Below, piece by piece: positions 1 through 12,266 of a stretch of DNA of 64,000 nucleotides; position 1 is the first letter of the stretch, and every line of letters starts with the position of its first letter. Position numbers and translations under genes: made by a program. The DNA lies in the NCBI GenBank assembly GCA_024704765.1, contig JAKMXF010000005.1:87829-151828 (forward strand), given 5' to 3'. The stretch is from Oopsacas minuta (lineage: Eukaryota > Porifera > Hexactinellida > Lyssacinosida > Leucopsacidae). The notes beneath the pieces were generated by a model. That model saw only the letters and a list, made by a program, of their open reading frames with translations, did no database searches and was not told the DNA's origin.

Positions 1-353
1 ATCAAAATGGATTACAATGGTATGGGGAGTCTTGTGTATACTACAAATTAGCTATACTGATTTAACATTAACATTTAACATTATCGAGTTCACAGTCCAC
101 GAAAAAAGCCTATTGCTACCATTAGGGGGATAGTATAAGCAATTTCGATCTAGTCTCATGAAAATATCAATCTATAGTAAGCAAAAGTTGAAGAATGGAT
201 TAACTCTGTTAAAAGTTACTTAAAAAGTGGTTAGAACTAGTTTGGGTGTTTTGAGACTGTTCAATAGTGGGTTGGTACTATTCATAATTATTGACCCATC
301 ATTTTTGCAAAATTCAATTTGCCTGGTTCTATACTATTAAAACGCAATTCATC

Positions 354-412
354 TGTATGTATGTATGTATGTATGTATGTATGTATGTATGTATGTATGT
401 ATGTATGTATGT
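354..412. repeat. (TATG)n microsatellite
   Basis: About 14-15 uninterrupted copies of the tetranucleotide TATG. Simple-sequence repeat with no coding significance seen. Confidence 0.95.
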
Positions 413-1160
413 ACATCTATATTATTAAATCTCAATGATTGTTTGTTTGTCCGTTGTCAAGGAATGGATTTATGATATACAGTTTTGAAATTTCCGCATA
501 ATTATGTACTTATTGTGTTTATCAAGGAAGTAAATAGAATTCAATAAACTTCACCAAATACATCGAACCTGTTGAATCCGATTTTCACACTTTTGGATTA
601 ATCATATGTAAATTTATTGTTGTTTTATTAATATAAAGTAAACATATTTCAAAATTGAGGTAGAATCATACTTTCAACGACTATCCTGGAGTAATTGAGT
701 ATGCTGAATCCGAATATGGCATAGTTTGTTTCTTAGTCCGTTGTTTGTATACATTTATTCTTGTTTTTAGGACTATAAAGTAAGCAAATCATTGAAGCAT
801 ATGATATCTTTTTAAAGAAGCTCAAAACGGCATAATGGATAATAGATTATACTTAATTATTGTCCTACAAATATTTAACTTATTTAGTAAAGGTACTGTT
901 TCGCTTGAAAGTTTATTCATCACGTTAATTTTGTTTCAGATGACAGTAGAAATTGTATGTAGTAACCTAAGTTACTAAATAGATTCCAGCTAATTTTTCA
1001 TTTCTAGAATGAATACAAGTAGGCGTAATTAATTAATGCTTAATTTATTACTACATATGTAATACAATTATCAAACTTTTTATTATACGAATTTCTCTAT
1101 TGATATTTGGAATAGATATTTGAAAAAGATAATTAAAAAAGAACCAGGATTGCCCTGGTC

Positions 1161-1286
1161 ATTATTCCAGCTATGCCTGAAGCTGAGCATAGGCGTTTAC
1201 TTCGTCAAAACGAATCTCAGGAAGAAAAATCAGAACGTCTCCGGAAACAAAGGGACCCGCAGTGGGCTATTATTGCGAATTTCTAG
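1161..1286 (+). pseudogene. Short coding-like fragment, charged helix
   Basis: One frame reads about 41 codons to a TAG, rich in Glu, Arg and Gln (EAEHRRLLRQNESQEEKSER region). Charged RLxRQ repeats of this sort occur at the N-termini of several transposon-encoded proteins, including Helitron Rep-helicases. No start codon, splice signal or downstream domain supports it, so it is at best a fragment of a mobile-element protein and could be chance. Confidence 0.2.
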
Positions 1287-1504
1287 TATTAGGGTTTTAC
1301 GCGTTGAATTTTAGAGATAGGCTTATAAAATACATTATTACGTATAGTTAGTCGACTATTGCGGTTTTTTTGTTGATTTCAATTTTGTTGTATGACATCA
1401 GGTTTTCAATATATGACGTAATCATAATTACCATATATAGTAATATAGAAATCTAGATATACACTAAACTGAGTTGTTATTATAAGAAATAGAATATGAA
1501 TATA

Positions 1505-2871
1505 CCGGGTGTTTCAAAAAAAACAGGCTCCAAAATCATGGAGCTATATTTCAGACGATTCTATGTATTCAGATATACCATTGATAACTAGCATAAATAT
1601 ACTACTTTTTAACAATATAACTAAGGGAAAAGGTTGAAATTACTGAAATACCCAACTTATAGCATATGTTCTAGGTGACCGCCATTAACTTCCATGCATT
1701 TTCTTAGTCTTTTCACAAAATTCTTCATTACATCCATGCACACTGACTTTGGAATCTTTCCCATTTCATCCTTAATGGATATTTTTAGTTCTCTGATGCT
1801 CTGGGGTTTGTTAGCATATACTTTATCCTTCAAATAGCCCCAAAGATAGAAATCAGGGGGGCTCAGGTCCGGGCTATGAGCGACCCACTCAAAGGGGGTC
1901 AGTTGACTGATGATTCTGGTTCCAAAGTGGTTTTTAAGCCATTCCCTAGCAATTAATGAGGTATGGGCAGGGGCTCCATCCTGCTGGAACCATAATTTGG
2001 GTAGTAGAGAGGGGTAGAGTGATTCCACTTCTTTCCAGAACTCATTAAGCACCTTGATGTAGCGTTCCTTTGTCACAGTCACATTTCGACCATTTTCTTC
2101 GATGAAAATAGGTCCAATGATGCCTCTCGCCCCAATAGCAGCCCACATGGTGCATCTTTCGGAATGTAATGGCTTCTGAACTATCTCTGAAGGCTTCTGA
2201 GTACCCCAAAATACATTGTTCTTACTATTGACCCGCCCATCCAGCTCAAAATGAGCCTCATCCGAGGTGAAGAGAAGCCCAGGAATGAGTCACAACTTTC
2301 AACTTTGGCGACCAATTTCTCAGCCATAGCTACCCTCTTGACCTTATCTACATTTGATAGCTTCTGGCCAGTTTGTATTCTATAGGGGAAAAAGGACAAA
2401 TCTTGTTTCAAGACTCTCCAGAGGGTGGTAGGGGTGATACTAAGAGACTGGCTCCTCTTCCGGATTGACCTTTTTGGGCTGTTTCCAACTGCCTCCCTGA
2501 CATCATCAATAACCTCCGCAGTTCTCTTCCTAGGTCTCCCAGAATGAGTTAGACGCTTGGAATCCTTTGTATTTAGGTTTAGCACGGTCCCATAAGCCCT
2601 ACAATGGCTAACCCAGGATTGAATCACACTCTTACAGGGCGAGGAAGCTGCCTCAAACTTTGCATGAAATAACTCATTGACCGTCGTAAACGACCCATGT
2701 TTGAAGTAGAATTCGACACAGAATATGCGGTGTTCCAACTTCCAATTTGGCATGGATGTATTCACAGGAGTTGTTTCTGCCATATAGTGAAGAGAAAATA
2801 TTGCTATAATAGAATACCTGTACATAGAGAGAAAGAGATGTAACTGGGGCCTAATTTTTTGAAACACCCGG
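1505..2871 (-). mobile_element. Mariner/Tc1-superfamily transposon, complete but inactive
   Basis: Both borders are visible: the 17-bp inverted repeat CCGGGTGTTTCAAAAAA at 1505-1521 and its reverse complement at 2855-2871, flanked by the TA duplication typical of Tc1/mariner (1503-1504 and 2872-2873). The element is 1367 bp, a normal mariner length, with one transposase gene on the minus strand. The perfect TIRs suggest a fairly recent insertion, although the gene has a frameshift. Confidence 0.9.
1657..2783 (-). pseudogene. Mariner/Tc1-type DDD transposase, frameshifted
   Basis: Would catalyse cut-and-paste transposition of the surrounding element. The preferred start is the ATG at 2781-2783 (MAETTP), because the longer ORF begins inside the TIR. 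The N-terminal half carries a helix-turn-helix region and a GRPRKRT linker. The catalytic half keeps FTSDEAHFELDG, WFQQDGAPAHT and HSPDLSPPDFYLWGYL, which supply the three acidic residues, and ends GGHLEHML. A single-base deletion near 2275 moves the reading frame between the halves, so the first acidic motif is read out of frame in the 5' ORF. The family assignment is secure; inactivity is inferred from the frameshift. Confidence 0.85.
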
Positions 2872-3175
2872 TATTATGGCTATGGTAACTGAAGAATAAC
2901 TAACATACGAATATCTTATTAATGAATTAATGTTAAATGCAAGAAGAATTCATCTATGGAATTTTGAAGGAGAGAATCTTCACTATCAATATTATTAGTA
3001 ACGTTTTCACTTGCCTGTTTTTTTACATAATTCTTTTGATGGCCTACTTGATCACAGGTGGAACAAATGATGATCTTTCGGTATAACTATAGAATCCGAC
3101 ACCCAAACTTTTTTAATGTAGTCAAAAATCGCTATATGCACCGTTGAAGAACTCGTTGTCAGAAGCTGATAGAGC

Positions 3176-3390
3176 TGTTGCGTAGGATTTTGACCCGCAA
3201 TATAACATCCTAATAGCATATCCATAGTGCGAGTCAAATCCTATGATGTAATATATGCGTAGGATTTTGACCCGCATCAAAATGTATTACACTAATTACA
3301 GCCGTAAGATTTTGACCCTCATATAATAAATTATTGTCGGAGGATTTTGACCCGCATATAATGTATTATTGTTGTAGGATTTTACCCTAA
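3176..3390. repeat. Subterminal iterations of the Ginger TIR motif
   Basis: The motif GTAGGATTTTGACCCGC, or close variants, appears near 3181, 3259, 3304, 3350 and 3374, all in the same orientation and separated by AT-rich spacers. The mirrored end of copy 2 (about 18450-18583) has fewer and differently spaced versions. Such arrays are plausible transposase-binding sites; that function is inferred. Confidence 0.7.
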
Positions 3391-3789
3391 AGTAATTTTA
3401 CTTCTCTGTCATTTGACTTTTTCGATTTCCATACACTTTCATTACGTATTACCACTAAATATACATAATGTAGTTCAACTTTGGACTAGCCATACGTATA
3501 CGTAACTGAATAAACAAGCCAATTTACAGATGGATTCTAGAAAGTAGTGAATTTGTTTGATAACATGTAAACTATGTTCCAACTACGTATAACAAATTTA
3601 CAATATGTATAATTATCCAACATACCAAAAGTGTACAGTGTATATAAATATTTTACAATAATATTACTTGGACAGAAGGTGGTAGGTATTTGATAATTGT
3701 ATTTAATAACTCATAATAAATAATATAATTTAACATTTCAATCTATATATTGCAATATAATCTATCAAATAACAAAATTTTTACAAGCA

Positions 3790-4005
3790 TTAGCATGATA
3801 ATGAATATTCGGAATATCTTAAGTACGAATTGTAGGCGATTTCATCTTTGCCCATTTCTCTATACTTCCTGACAAGCTTTAAGGAATATACCACTGAAAT
3901 TTGTTCATCTATTGGACAAGCGTAGACTATGCATTTGTTATGGGAGTCTTGGTATAACGTTGATTCACATATCGAGTTGAGGTGAAAACCGCGAGCCTCT
4001 GGCAC
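3790..4005 (-). other. Small ORF in the 3' part of Ginger copy 1
   Basis: A 71-codon ORF without a recognised domain, identical to 17835-18050 in the other arm. It lies beyond the protease module and before the subterminal repeats, so it may be a terminal exon (it contains a possible AG acceptor context upstream) or chance. No function is assigned. Confidence 0.25.
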
Positions 4006-4321
4006 GCTGCATACTTCCTGGAAAACACTAGATTTCTATAAACAAAACAAGTCAGCTGCAGTGGCCTCGTCCTTCCCCTTACAGCCACCCTCTAACGCTA
4101 AACGTTTAACGTTAACCTCACCTTGTTTATGTGTGCGGTGTAGGAGTGAGTTTGATGTGATGGCGCCAGATCACACCAAATTCAATTCTAAGCTGCAACA
4201 TAAACGAATATGTACAATAAATCGTAATTTAACAGACACACGAGGAGCTAACGGTTCCCGAATGATCACAAACAAGGAAACATTAAAAATATAAAATAGA
4301 TAAGAAACTCGTGTGTATCAG

Positions 4322-5826
4322 ATTCCATGCTGTATTTCGCATTGGTGTAGACTCGTCAGTTGCGCTATCTTTCTCGCAATATACTTAGATGGTGGAGTGT
4401 GATATTCGCCACTGTGGATGTGCTGTTGCAGGTCGCGTTTCCATTGTTTGGGCTCACCATTATAGGGATTGCGTTGCCTGAATAACCTCGGGCAGAGGTC
4501 CCCACAAGGTTCGATGTACCTTGCCTTTGAGCGCTTTCGAATGATGGAAAAGAGTCGTGAATCGCTAAGAATTAGTCAGAAGAGTGCAAGAGGTAGAATA
4601 CAGTATTGAGTGATCCGATGAAAGTGTCACAGTCCCAAAGTTGGATAATTGGTTTTCTCATTCCGTCATATTTATAGAATTGCCCGTTTTGGTAAAGGAT
4701 TGAATAGAAGTGTCTATTACTCAATATGCTTAAGCCAGCAAGTTGGTAGTGAAGTGTCCGTTGGTTGTGACTGATGGTAAAGTGTTTGTCAATATCACTT
4801 GCAAAAATGTCTGGCAATTCGGGTAGATGTCCGATTTCAATTGTTAGCATGACAGGTATTGACTTGAATTGACCAGATATCCTCTCTAAGACAGCAGTAG
4901 TTGATCCACAAGACTTGCATTTAATAGGAACGAGACTTCGATTAACAGATGATTCCAGGTTTGTAATAACGCCTCCTATATTACTAATCATGGATTGTGT
5001 CTCAAGATACTGGTGCATTGGTGGCATTGGAAGATAGTGAAATATTTGTCGTTGCACAAATCTTCTGTTCGCAAATATTTGATGATGTTACCCTCTGATC
5101 TAAAGACATCGTAAGTCCGTATCAATCCTGAGGAATCATAAATAACTTCAAGCCCAATTTTAGTAGCAACATATTCTCGAAGTTTCTCAAGTTCACAATT
5201 AGCAGCCAATTCGAATATGTAGTGGAATTCAGCTTCAATATGTGTACTTCCGATTAACTTCAGTGAGTCTATGATGGTTGCTTTATTCGAACTAAGAATA
5301 GCCAATATATTGTCGATAGAACAGGTGTTAGATTGCACGATGTTGTTATACTCTCCTCCATTTAGGATATGTATAAGATCTGATGCATTTTGTATAGATT
5401 GTTCTGGTATTTCAATGATCTCATGAGCTTGCTCAGTTGGGAATATTAACTCAATTATTACTGGTAATAGAACAGCAATTGGATAGCCAAGATCTTTTCG
5501 TGTCTCTTCAAGTATTTCAGTAGGATAGGAGGAACGATATTCTGCGTACCAATTATCGGCTGATACAGCAAGTTTCTCCTTAATCTCAAAATCTTGTTCG
5601 TTGGGTGGATGGTAAGACTATAGTAAAATCAATGAAGTTAGAGATGCAGCTTTTGTAGCGAGTTTCTCATGTGGTTAGGTTAAGTATGTGTTATTGACAA
5701 GGGCTGATAGTATTCGAGGTTTCAATTGAAATAGCTCAGAGTCGATATTTTCATAGGTTGAGTGTTGTTGCGGTGTTTCAAATGTTTCTTCCATGGTATC
5801 CAGGTTCAATATATCATCCAAAGAAT
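4322..5826 (-). pseudogene. Ginger USP-like cysteine protease module, copy 1
   Basis: Mirror copy of 16014-17518; see that entry for the residue description. Read on the minus strand, it lies downstream of the integrase exons. The halves 4988-5338 (Cys box, first CxxC) and 4572-5057 (second CxxC, His box) are in different frames, and the tail at 4322-4570 holds the LCPRLFRQRNPYNGEPKQW segment. The breaks are the same as in the right arm. Confidence 0.7.
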
Positions 5827-5973
5827 CTAAATACAAATAAATATGTGAAATGTAGGATTGCTATTACGTATTAATCGAATCAATACAGAACACAACTAGT
5901 CTATATGTACTTAATCATGGGCTGAGTCAATTAGTTATAGTTCAGTACAATATTGTCTCGCTAATATATTTAC

Positions 5974-8876
5974 CGCTAGAAGGGAATTTGCAAGATCTTT
6001 TGGACTTCTTTGATTTGCCTGTCTTCGTTCGAACCTGCCGTTTTTCGTTCATGCGAGAATGATATTTTCTTGATAGATGGATAGGTAATTTTGTTGTTTT
6101 GCTATCTGGATCTTTGCGAGCAACTAGGTGGCTTGGTTTAACTTTCTCTATCGTATATGGCCCCAAATATTTCTTTGCATCTTTTGTTCCTGGGTGTCGC
6201 TTGGCTTTCTTTATATTATGCACAAGTACCTCATCTCCTTCCACAAATTCTGATCTAAAGTTTACACAATAATTATACAAAGAATTATAATGTGCCAATT
6301 ACGTACAGTTTGTAATGATGCTAATGATATAACTAAAAGTAAGTGTTTTGGAATTTAATAATTCATATAATTGAGGAAACAATAAATTAGTTCCGATTCA
6401 AGATTATTTCATATTTATCGGATTATAGAACAGTCAGTGAATTTAATTTAATTTTAGTAAGAGATGATATATGAAATTCCAACATGTTACATCACACAAG
6501 AATGTGTTTCGTTATTTCTTACCTGTTGTGTTTAACTTTGCTGTCATATGTTTTCTTTTGAACTTTCTGGCCGGCCTTGATGTTTTTAATAGCAGTCATC
6601 CTGTCGGCTTTACGTGTGGAAGAAAGATTTTCTATCCATTCGTTATCAATTATAGGAAAGTCAAATGGGCGTGGTTCGTTTGCATCCATTTGAATATTCT
6701 CATCTTCTGATACTTCTGCCTCTGAGATAACAACTTCGGTTAGTAATCCGGGGTTAGTTGGAGAAGTGATAAGATTGAGAAGGTTAGATGAATCAAAGTC
6801 TCTCCCAAACATGAGATAAAAGGGTGTGTAGCTTGTAGAGATTTTGGTTTGAGTATTTGCTGCCAGTACTGCTGTCTGTAATTTCTCTGTCCATTTAGTG
6901 TCCCCATCAGATTACATCTTGTTGATTTTTCTATTTGTAAAAGTGTTAAATTAATTCAAAGCTATCTAATTATAAACGACGTATATTAAACGTATGTAAG
7001 GCTTTGAATAGATATATATATATATATTTATACTTAGCATCATTACTCACGTTTTCAATATTCTGTTGTGTGACTCAACAAGTCAGTTACTTTGTGGGTG
7101 GTATGCTGTGGTTCTTCTGGTGTTGACATTTATCTTTTTGTGAAATTCTTGAAATTCCTATTTTGAAAGTAACTAAGAGAACGATAACAATCTACTAAGC
7201 GCATGTATTTAGTCTTGTACAACAATAGTTAGAAAGATAAAACGATTAATCTGGTAAATTTTCCATCCGAAGGTAGTAGGCATTAATTCGGAAATTCTTA
7301 TTTATTAGTATTTAACATAAATTAAAATCCAATTTTCCACACGGTTCTTAAATATAGCCATCAGGGTGCACAATTTCCTACCAGGGTATATATTGAAGCA
7401 ATGCGCTGACAATTGACAATGCAACATGTTACGTACGTATATCCAATATAGTAAGTTGTTTTGTGTATCGGGAATAATTTACTTGGTGTATTTACAATTA
7501 CTAATCTTGAGTATGTAAAAATATGAGTTACCTTGCTTGAGAATTCTGTTCCCTGATCATGTTGGAGGATGTTAGGTACACCGAACGAGAGATAAATTTC
7601 CTGTAAACAATCTAATATTTCTTTAGAAGTTTTAGTCTTGAGTGGTCGGGCAATTATAAATTTACTCAGGTAGCACACGATGACAAGAATGTGCTGAAAT
7701 CCAAGTACAGTGCGGGACATATTGCATATGAGATCAATTCCACAATGACACCATGGTTCTTCAGGAGGAATAGGTTGAAGCCTCGTTGTGGCTGAGGAGG
7801 TAGAGCAGCAGAGGTTTGACAGTCATGGCAAGTTCGGATCTAGGACGGGAAATGATTTAATTGTCAGTTTGTAGTCCAGTCTAATGTTTGCTACATTCCA
7901 GATGTCCCGCTAAATTAGCATTCTGTCCCGCTTTTTCTTCACTCAGGTTGGGAAATATGTTTATGTGAAATACTCCCACTACCTATCCCAATTACTAACT
8001 ACCACAAGGGTCATTAGTTGTTAGATACATGGTTGGTTGGTTGTACCGCACAAATAGATTTCCATATGATAAAATTGTATACCGGTATACTAAATATCAT
8101 CAGATCGCACAATATTAATTTTACAATAGTACAAATAAAGCTGTATACAGTAGAATAATTACAAGGTGAATAACCTCAAACTATAAAATACATGCTGTCC
8201 TCAGACTTACCAACCCCTTTCGCAAGTATCCCTGGATTTTCAGAATTTGTAATCCTGGGATCCCTGGAGGGTTGATAAGTCTGTGTTCTCAGCCACATTT
8301 TCTTGGAAAATCATGTATGAAAGAAATACGTAATTTAGTAACTCACATAATATCCAACATCATTGTCTATACCATTCCAATCATATTTGTTTCCGATTCC
8401 ATCAATGGTAGTATTGATTCCAGGATGAGTGACATTGTGATAGAATCCGATAATTTTGTTAATTTCTGAGACTAGTGGAATCTCCAAATATTTCACCCAG
8501 CCATTTTCTTTCTGAAAATCTACAAGAAATTGTTTCAGTTAAACTCAGAGGTTGTAGGTAGCATTGAGGGGCAGAGGAGCCCCCTAGCGTTTTCGCCCTT
8601 CTCATCTCCCTGTGGTACGCAAATTTAATGAGGCAACTACATATCTGCCTCCTCGCAGATATGTAATTACCTCAAGATTTCTAATTATGTCCCGGAAATA
8701 AGTATAAATCAAAAATATCATTCAGGATTATACCTTCATTAGCTTATTCTCTTGAAAGTAAATCCCCTTGCACTTTCTGAGAAACTCTTCTTGCTGTAGC
8801 GATCACTCTTGATTTCCGGTGGGATAATATTCGTCTGGAGTTATCCACGAATTGCTTCATACTTTGTCGCATCCAT
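5974..8876 (-). pseudogene. Ginger transposase (Gypsy-integrase-like), copy 1
   Basis: Exact mirror of 12964-15866, where the exons are described. It contains the H2C2 zinc finger, the integrase DDE core and the GPY/F domain, split by short introns. The premature TGA inside the YHPQSN-LVES motif lies at 7083-7085 here and at the mirrored position in the other arm, so the gene was already dead when the arm was duplicated. Confidence 0.8.
8203..8286. repeat. Small fold-back repeat inside Ginger
   Basis: CAGACTTACCAACCC and GGGTTGATAAGTCTG form an imperfect hairpin around a CCCTGGA-containing middle. The mirrored copy is at 13554-13637. Related CTTGCCAACC sequence with CCAGGG/AAATCC blocks occurs near 26520-26710, so it is probably a small MITE-like repeat. 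Confidence 0.55.
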
Positions 8877-9573
8877 AATGAAAAATGTCAAAAGTAAATA
8901 TAAGTGTTGATGTTGAAATCTAGAAACAAAGTAAGATGTTAGTATGTGCATTTAGGAAGTCCCACATGTATAAATACGAATAGTATGTGACTAGGGGATG
9001 AAATGTCGATATTACTTGATTTGCAATTGCTACTTGCGCGTCAAAATCCTTCGCAGGTCAAAATCCTACGCAACAGAGCTTTCGAACTCAAAAATCGGAT
9101 GGAAACTGACGAAGTTACGAAAATCTCCCAAATAAACCAAATCCTATGGAGAAAATTGTATTAGGCACTATCTGAAATAATGCTGATGAATTCTATACAA
9201 ACTACCATAGGAATGCACATATAATCAATCTTGCGGTTATCAACGCTTGCGTCAGTTGATTGATTCTTTTATGAATTTATTAGTTTGCGTAATTTGTATT
9301 TATTACTATTAAGAACAGTCAATTTAAACCTGGTGTGACCTGGTTCCCAAACAGGTGAAAACCTGTCCACACCGTATATCGCGAAAACTATAATTCGCAT
9401 CGCTTAGCTTTAAAAAGGAAAACGGTAGGTCTTGGCCTCATCTAGCCAAAAAATACCACTTGGATCACATCCAGCTATCCCAACAATAGGTGTTATGCAC
9501 TATTAATGTTGCCAAATAATCATCAAGTACATTTCAAAGATATCTTAACTAGGATTCATTTGTTGCTTAGAAA

Positions 9574-10388
9574 TAGTCCAAATTTATATATTTAACCCAA
9601 GTAGAACTGGCTCCCTTGCTTGTCATTTTATCGCACTGGCTTCAAAAACTCTAGAAGTAACAAAAGGAGTCATGCCACAACCTTCATAATTAATACGTTT
9701 ATTCACCCATTTTCTAGCTGCAAATGACCGGATCCAACTTAGTATTCATGTTGTTATCCAGGTGCAAACGCGTTTGATGTTTTAGGGACCTTTGAGTCTA
9801 TACGCTAGCGATATAGGAACGGGGTTAGATAGTGTCACGGTTGCTCCTGAGTCTGGGCTTATGTTAAAAGCACAAGTTGAATTGTTGCAGTGGGACTTTT
9901 TATGTATTATTGTTTCGGTCCGTTTGCATGTAAACTGTCTGCAAATAGTAATCTCTTCGTTGAACTAGTTCTTCAGCTCGTTTGTGTAAAAATTATTTGT
10001 AAATATGTATGATCTGAACTACTTCCTGCGCTTACACAGGGATCACGACATCAATACGACAGGAATAGAAACAACCCGGCAATAGCTGTTATTTTCCAAC
10101 GGAAGTTGCAATTGTTACTGTTCACAGCTAATAATAGTATGTCGTTCACAATTAACAACAAGTATTCTGTTAACAACACTACATAACTTCTAATGTCAGC
10201 CGGGGTGAGTATTTATTTCAAGCCACCCTATGCCCTAGGGGCAGTTATTCGAGGCAATATGGGCGCATTTTACTAGTTTCAATGTCCTTTAGAATAGCTT
10301 ATGTTAACATTTAGCAAGTATGTGATGTAAGAGTGTACAATGTAACTATTCTTAACAAAGTAATTCTGCATATATACTAACAACTAAA
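9574..10388. other. Merlin A internal non-coding region (left)
   Basis: Unique sequence between the inner edge of the left Merlin TIR and the transposase stop codon. No ORF, RNA gene or repeat recognised. Confidence 0.5.
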
Positions 10389-11317
10389 TTACACAACAAG
10401 ATATAATTCTCTAATGCACTTGACGATGCTGTTTAGGATGTTTCCTTTATTCTTTCTTCTCCAACAAGACTTGATAAGGTGGGATTCTAGCAATTCAGGA
10501 TTTGTTGTTTGGCCTCTTCTTTGGCTTTTCTTGACTACACCCCCCAAGCGTTTTCTATCCCTTGTGTATGGGTACCGTCAATTGGATCCACAAAATTCTC
10601 AGAATGGTTCACAGTGTGATGATCGCAGCCTGCAGCTGGGACAACATTATAAGCAGCCCATTCGTCTGAATGGATGGTAGTTCCAGGTAATACATATCGC
10701 TGAATGATGAGAAGTAGAGTTGCAGCTGAGCGATCGGGAACTGGAATCATCAGTACGTTATCAGTACCTTGCTCATATATACCGAAAACCCATTGACCAG
10801 TGGGTAATCTACCATGGTTATATTTTCGTCTCCCAAATTTCGATTCATCAATCTCCACCACTGTACCGGGCCCGCCTATTGGCTCCTGATTTATTATTAG
10901 ATCCTCAATGCAAACATCTCTCATAAAATTCTTCCAGTCCACAACAGTATTCGGAGACCATTGCAATTGTTTCTCAAGAAATGCGTGTGACTGTATATCT
11001 TCACTCCCAAAATACAAGAACTGCATTAGTGAGGGAAGAGATAGGTTTGCACCCTTGAGGAAAGACTCATAACAAAGTGAACAGGTTGTCTTACACGCTC
11101 TACATCTCCATTTCTTATTGTTCTTAGAATCGGTAAATGTACCTACATACATTATTGAGCCGCATCTGTACTGGACTCCTCGTGGTAACAAGCCATAATG
11201 CTTAAGCCAATCTATAGTATTTTTCAGGGAAGAAGACAACTGAAAGAGATCAGACAGTAAAAAGCTTGCTGAAATGTCAGGAATAATCAAGGGTTCGAGT
11301 AATATTGTGTGGTGCAT
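10389..11317 (-). pseudogene. Merlin/IS1016-type transposase A, frameshifted
   Basis: DDE transposase of the ISXO2/IS1016 (Merlin) family. The ORF from 11317 has an N-terminal zinc-ribbon-like part (YRCGS, WRCRACKTTC) and the catalytic core EPIGGPGTVVEIDESKFG, TIHSDEWAAY and HTQGIENAWG, containing the expected D, D and E. The run of six G near 10545 then shifts the frame and gives an immediate stop. In the neighbouring frame the C-terminus continues (QTTNPELLESHL, CWRRKN) to a stop at 10389-10391, as in the Merlin at 54 kb. A one-base slippage in the G run is the only defect I found. Confidence 0.85.
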
Positions 11318-12266
11318 TGTGGTTTGAATGATAGTAGTATATTACCAAATAATGTACGAAAGGTCTTTATATACTAACATACATTACAACCCATTCACAT
11401 TTTTGGAATGCTTTTTACTTAAGCGACACAATTAAAGCTTAGATTGTGTGGTTGTTTATGGTCAACATTTTATTGCACAGTGTAACTTGAGTATAATTTG
11501 TTCAAAGGAATGTAGATTTTCATTAGTGATAGAAAATCATAGTGGTATCAAGTTACTATCAACGATTAACTATACGACGAGTAATACGTATATTCAATTC
11601 ATATACTATGATCATTGAGTTGTTGGGAAATTCAGTCAAATCATACACAAGTATAATATAACCTAAAGTCCACCATACACGATGCAATTTTGTCGCATAA
11701 AACAGTTGCAATCAATCAAGTTGCATCGTGTATTGTGGACTTAACAATGCACGTATTTCCTATGGATATTCCTTTAGCCAATCTGAATAATATATTGGGA
11801 ATCAGTGCTGGAACCCAATTTGCACAAACTACATTATAACCACACTGACTTTAGCAAAGAATGTGTAAATTATGAGCAAAATATGTTAACTTGGAACCTG
11901 GGCGAGGGATGGCGCTGGCAAAAAAGGGCATAGATCCATAAATTATGGGACGAATTGTAAAATCTTGTGATTTAGTACGAAAATGATGGCAAAATCCGTA
12001 CATCTTCGCAAATTATTCAAAAGTGGGGGACACTTCCTCCTCCGTCCACCCGAGAATTACTCCCATGGTAGCATATTACGCCACTTTGTATCCGGAAACT
12101 TACAGTATAGCTGTATTGGGGACTGTGAGGCTAGTAACAAACCTCTAGAATCATTAAGTAAAGAAGCCGCATGTACAGATATACTAAACAACTAATATGT
12201 AACATCAACAGAGTAAATTTAGCGATACTGAAATGTCTTTATCATTCATCTTAGTTCAAGATGTGT
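11318..12266. other. Merlin A internal non-coding region (right)
   Basis: Region upstream of the transposase, between its start and the inner edge of the right TIR. It holds the hairpin at 11663-11744; no gene recognised. The 70-codon ORF at 11983 looks like chance. Confidence 0.45.
11663..11744. repeat. Palindromic MITE-like hairpin
   Basis: Left arm AAGTCCACCATACACGATGC and right arm GCATCGTGTATTGTGGACTT pair almost perfectly around a short AT-rich loop. Size and structure fit a tiny fold-back element. No transposase relationship can be assigned. Confidence 0.75.

Larger units (their letters stand above)
1..1504. other. AT-rich non-coding stretch with dispersed repeats
   Basis: No convincing gene apart from the small fragment at 1161-1286. 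The stretch about 590-760 belongs to a dispersed repeat family: related sequence, with blocks such as GTAAACAAATTT and CAACGGCTAC followed by a GCTGAATCCGAATAT-like motif, recurs near 29150-29265, 42745-42870 and 42890-43010. It looks like remnants of a non-autonomous transposon, but no terminal repeats were seen here. Confidence 0.5.
3176..9075 (-). mobile_element. Ginger-type DNA transposon, copy 1 (left palindrome arm)
   Basis: Ends are TGTTGCGTAGGATTTTGACC at 3176 and its reverse complement ending at 9075, flanked by the 4-bp duplication GAGC (3172-3175 and 9076-9079). TGT...ACA ends, a 4-bp target duplication and a spliced gene for a Gypsy-integrase-like transposase are the hallmarks of Ginger elements. 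The gene runs on the minus strand: integrase exons at 5974-8876, then a protease module at 4322-5826. The left end holds several spaced copies of the terminal GTAGGATTTTGACCCGC motif. It inserted into a Merlin TIR. Multiple stops show it is dead. Confidence 0.85.
3687..9573. repeat. Left arm of giant inverted repeat
   Basis: Reverse-complement identical, as far as I compared by eye, to 12267-18153 (coordinates of paired bases sum to 21840). All ORF translations in the two arms are the same. Identity stops at 9573 internally, where the inverted repeats of the Merlin end, and at 3686 externally, where scattered mismatches and indels begin inside the Ginger end. Confidence 0.95.

Noticed and set aside
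6471-6710. 79-codon plus-strand ORF in Ginger copy 1 (mirror at 15130-15369)
   Set aside because: It is antisense to the integrase exon with TPFYLMFGRDF, which has clear family motifs.
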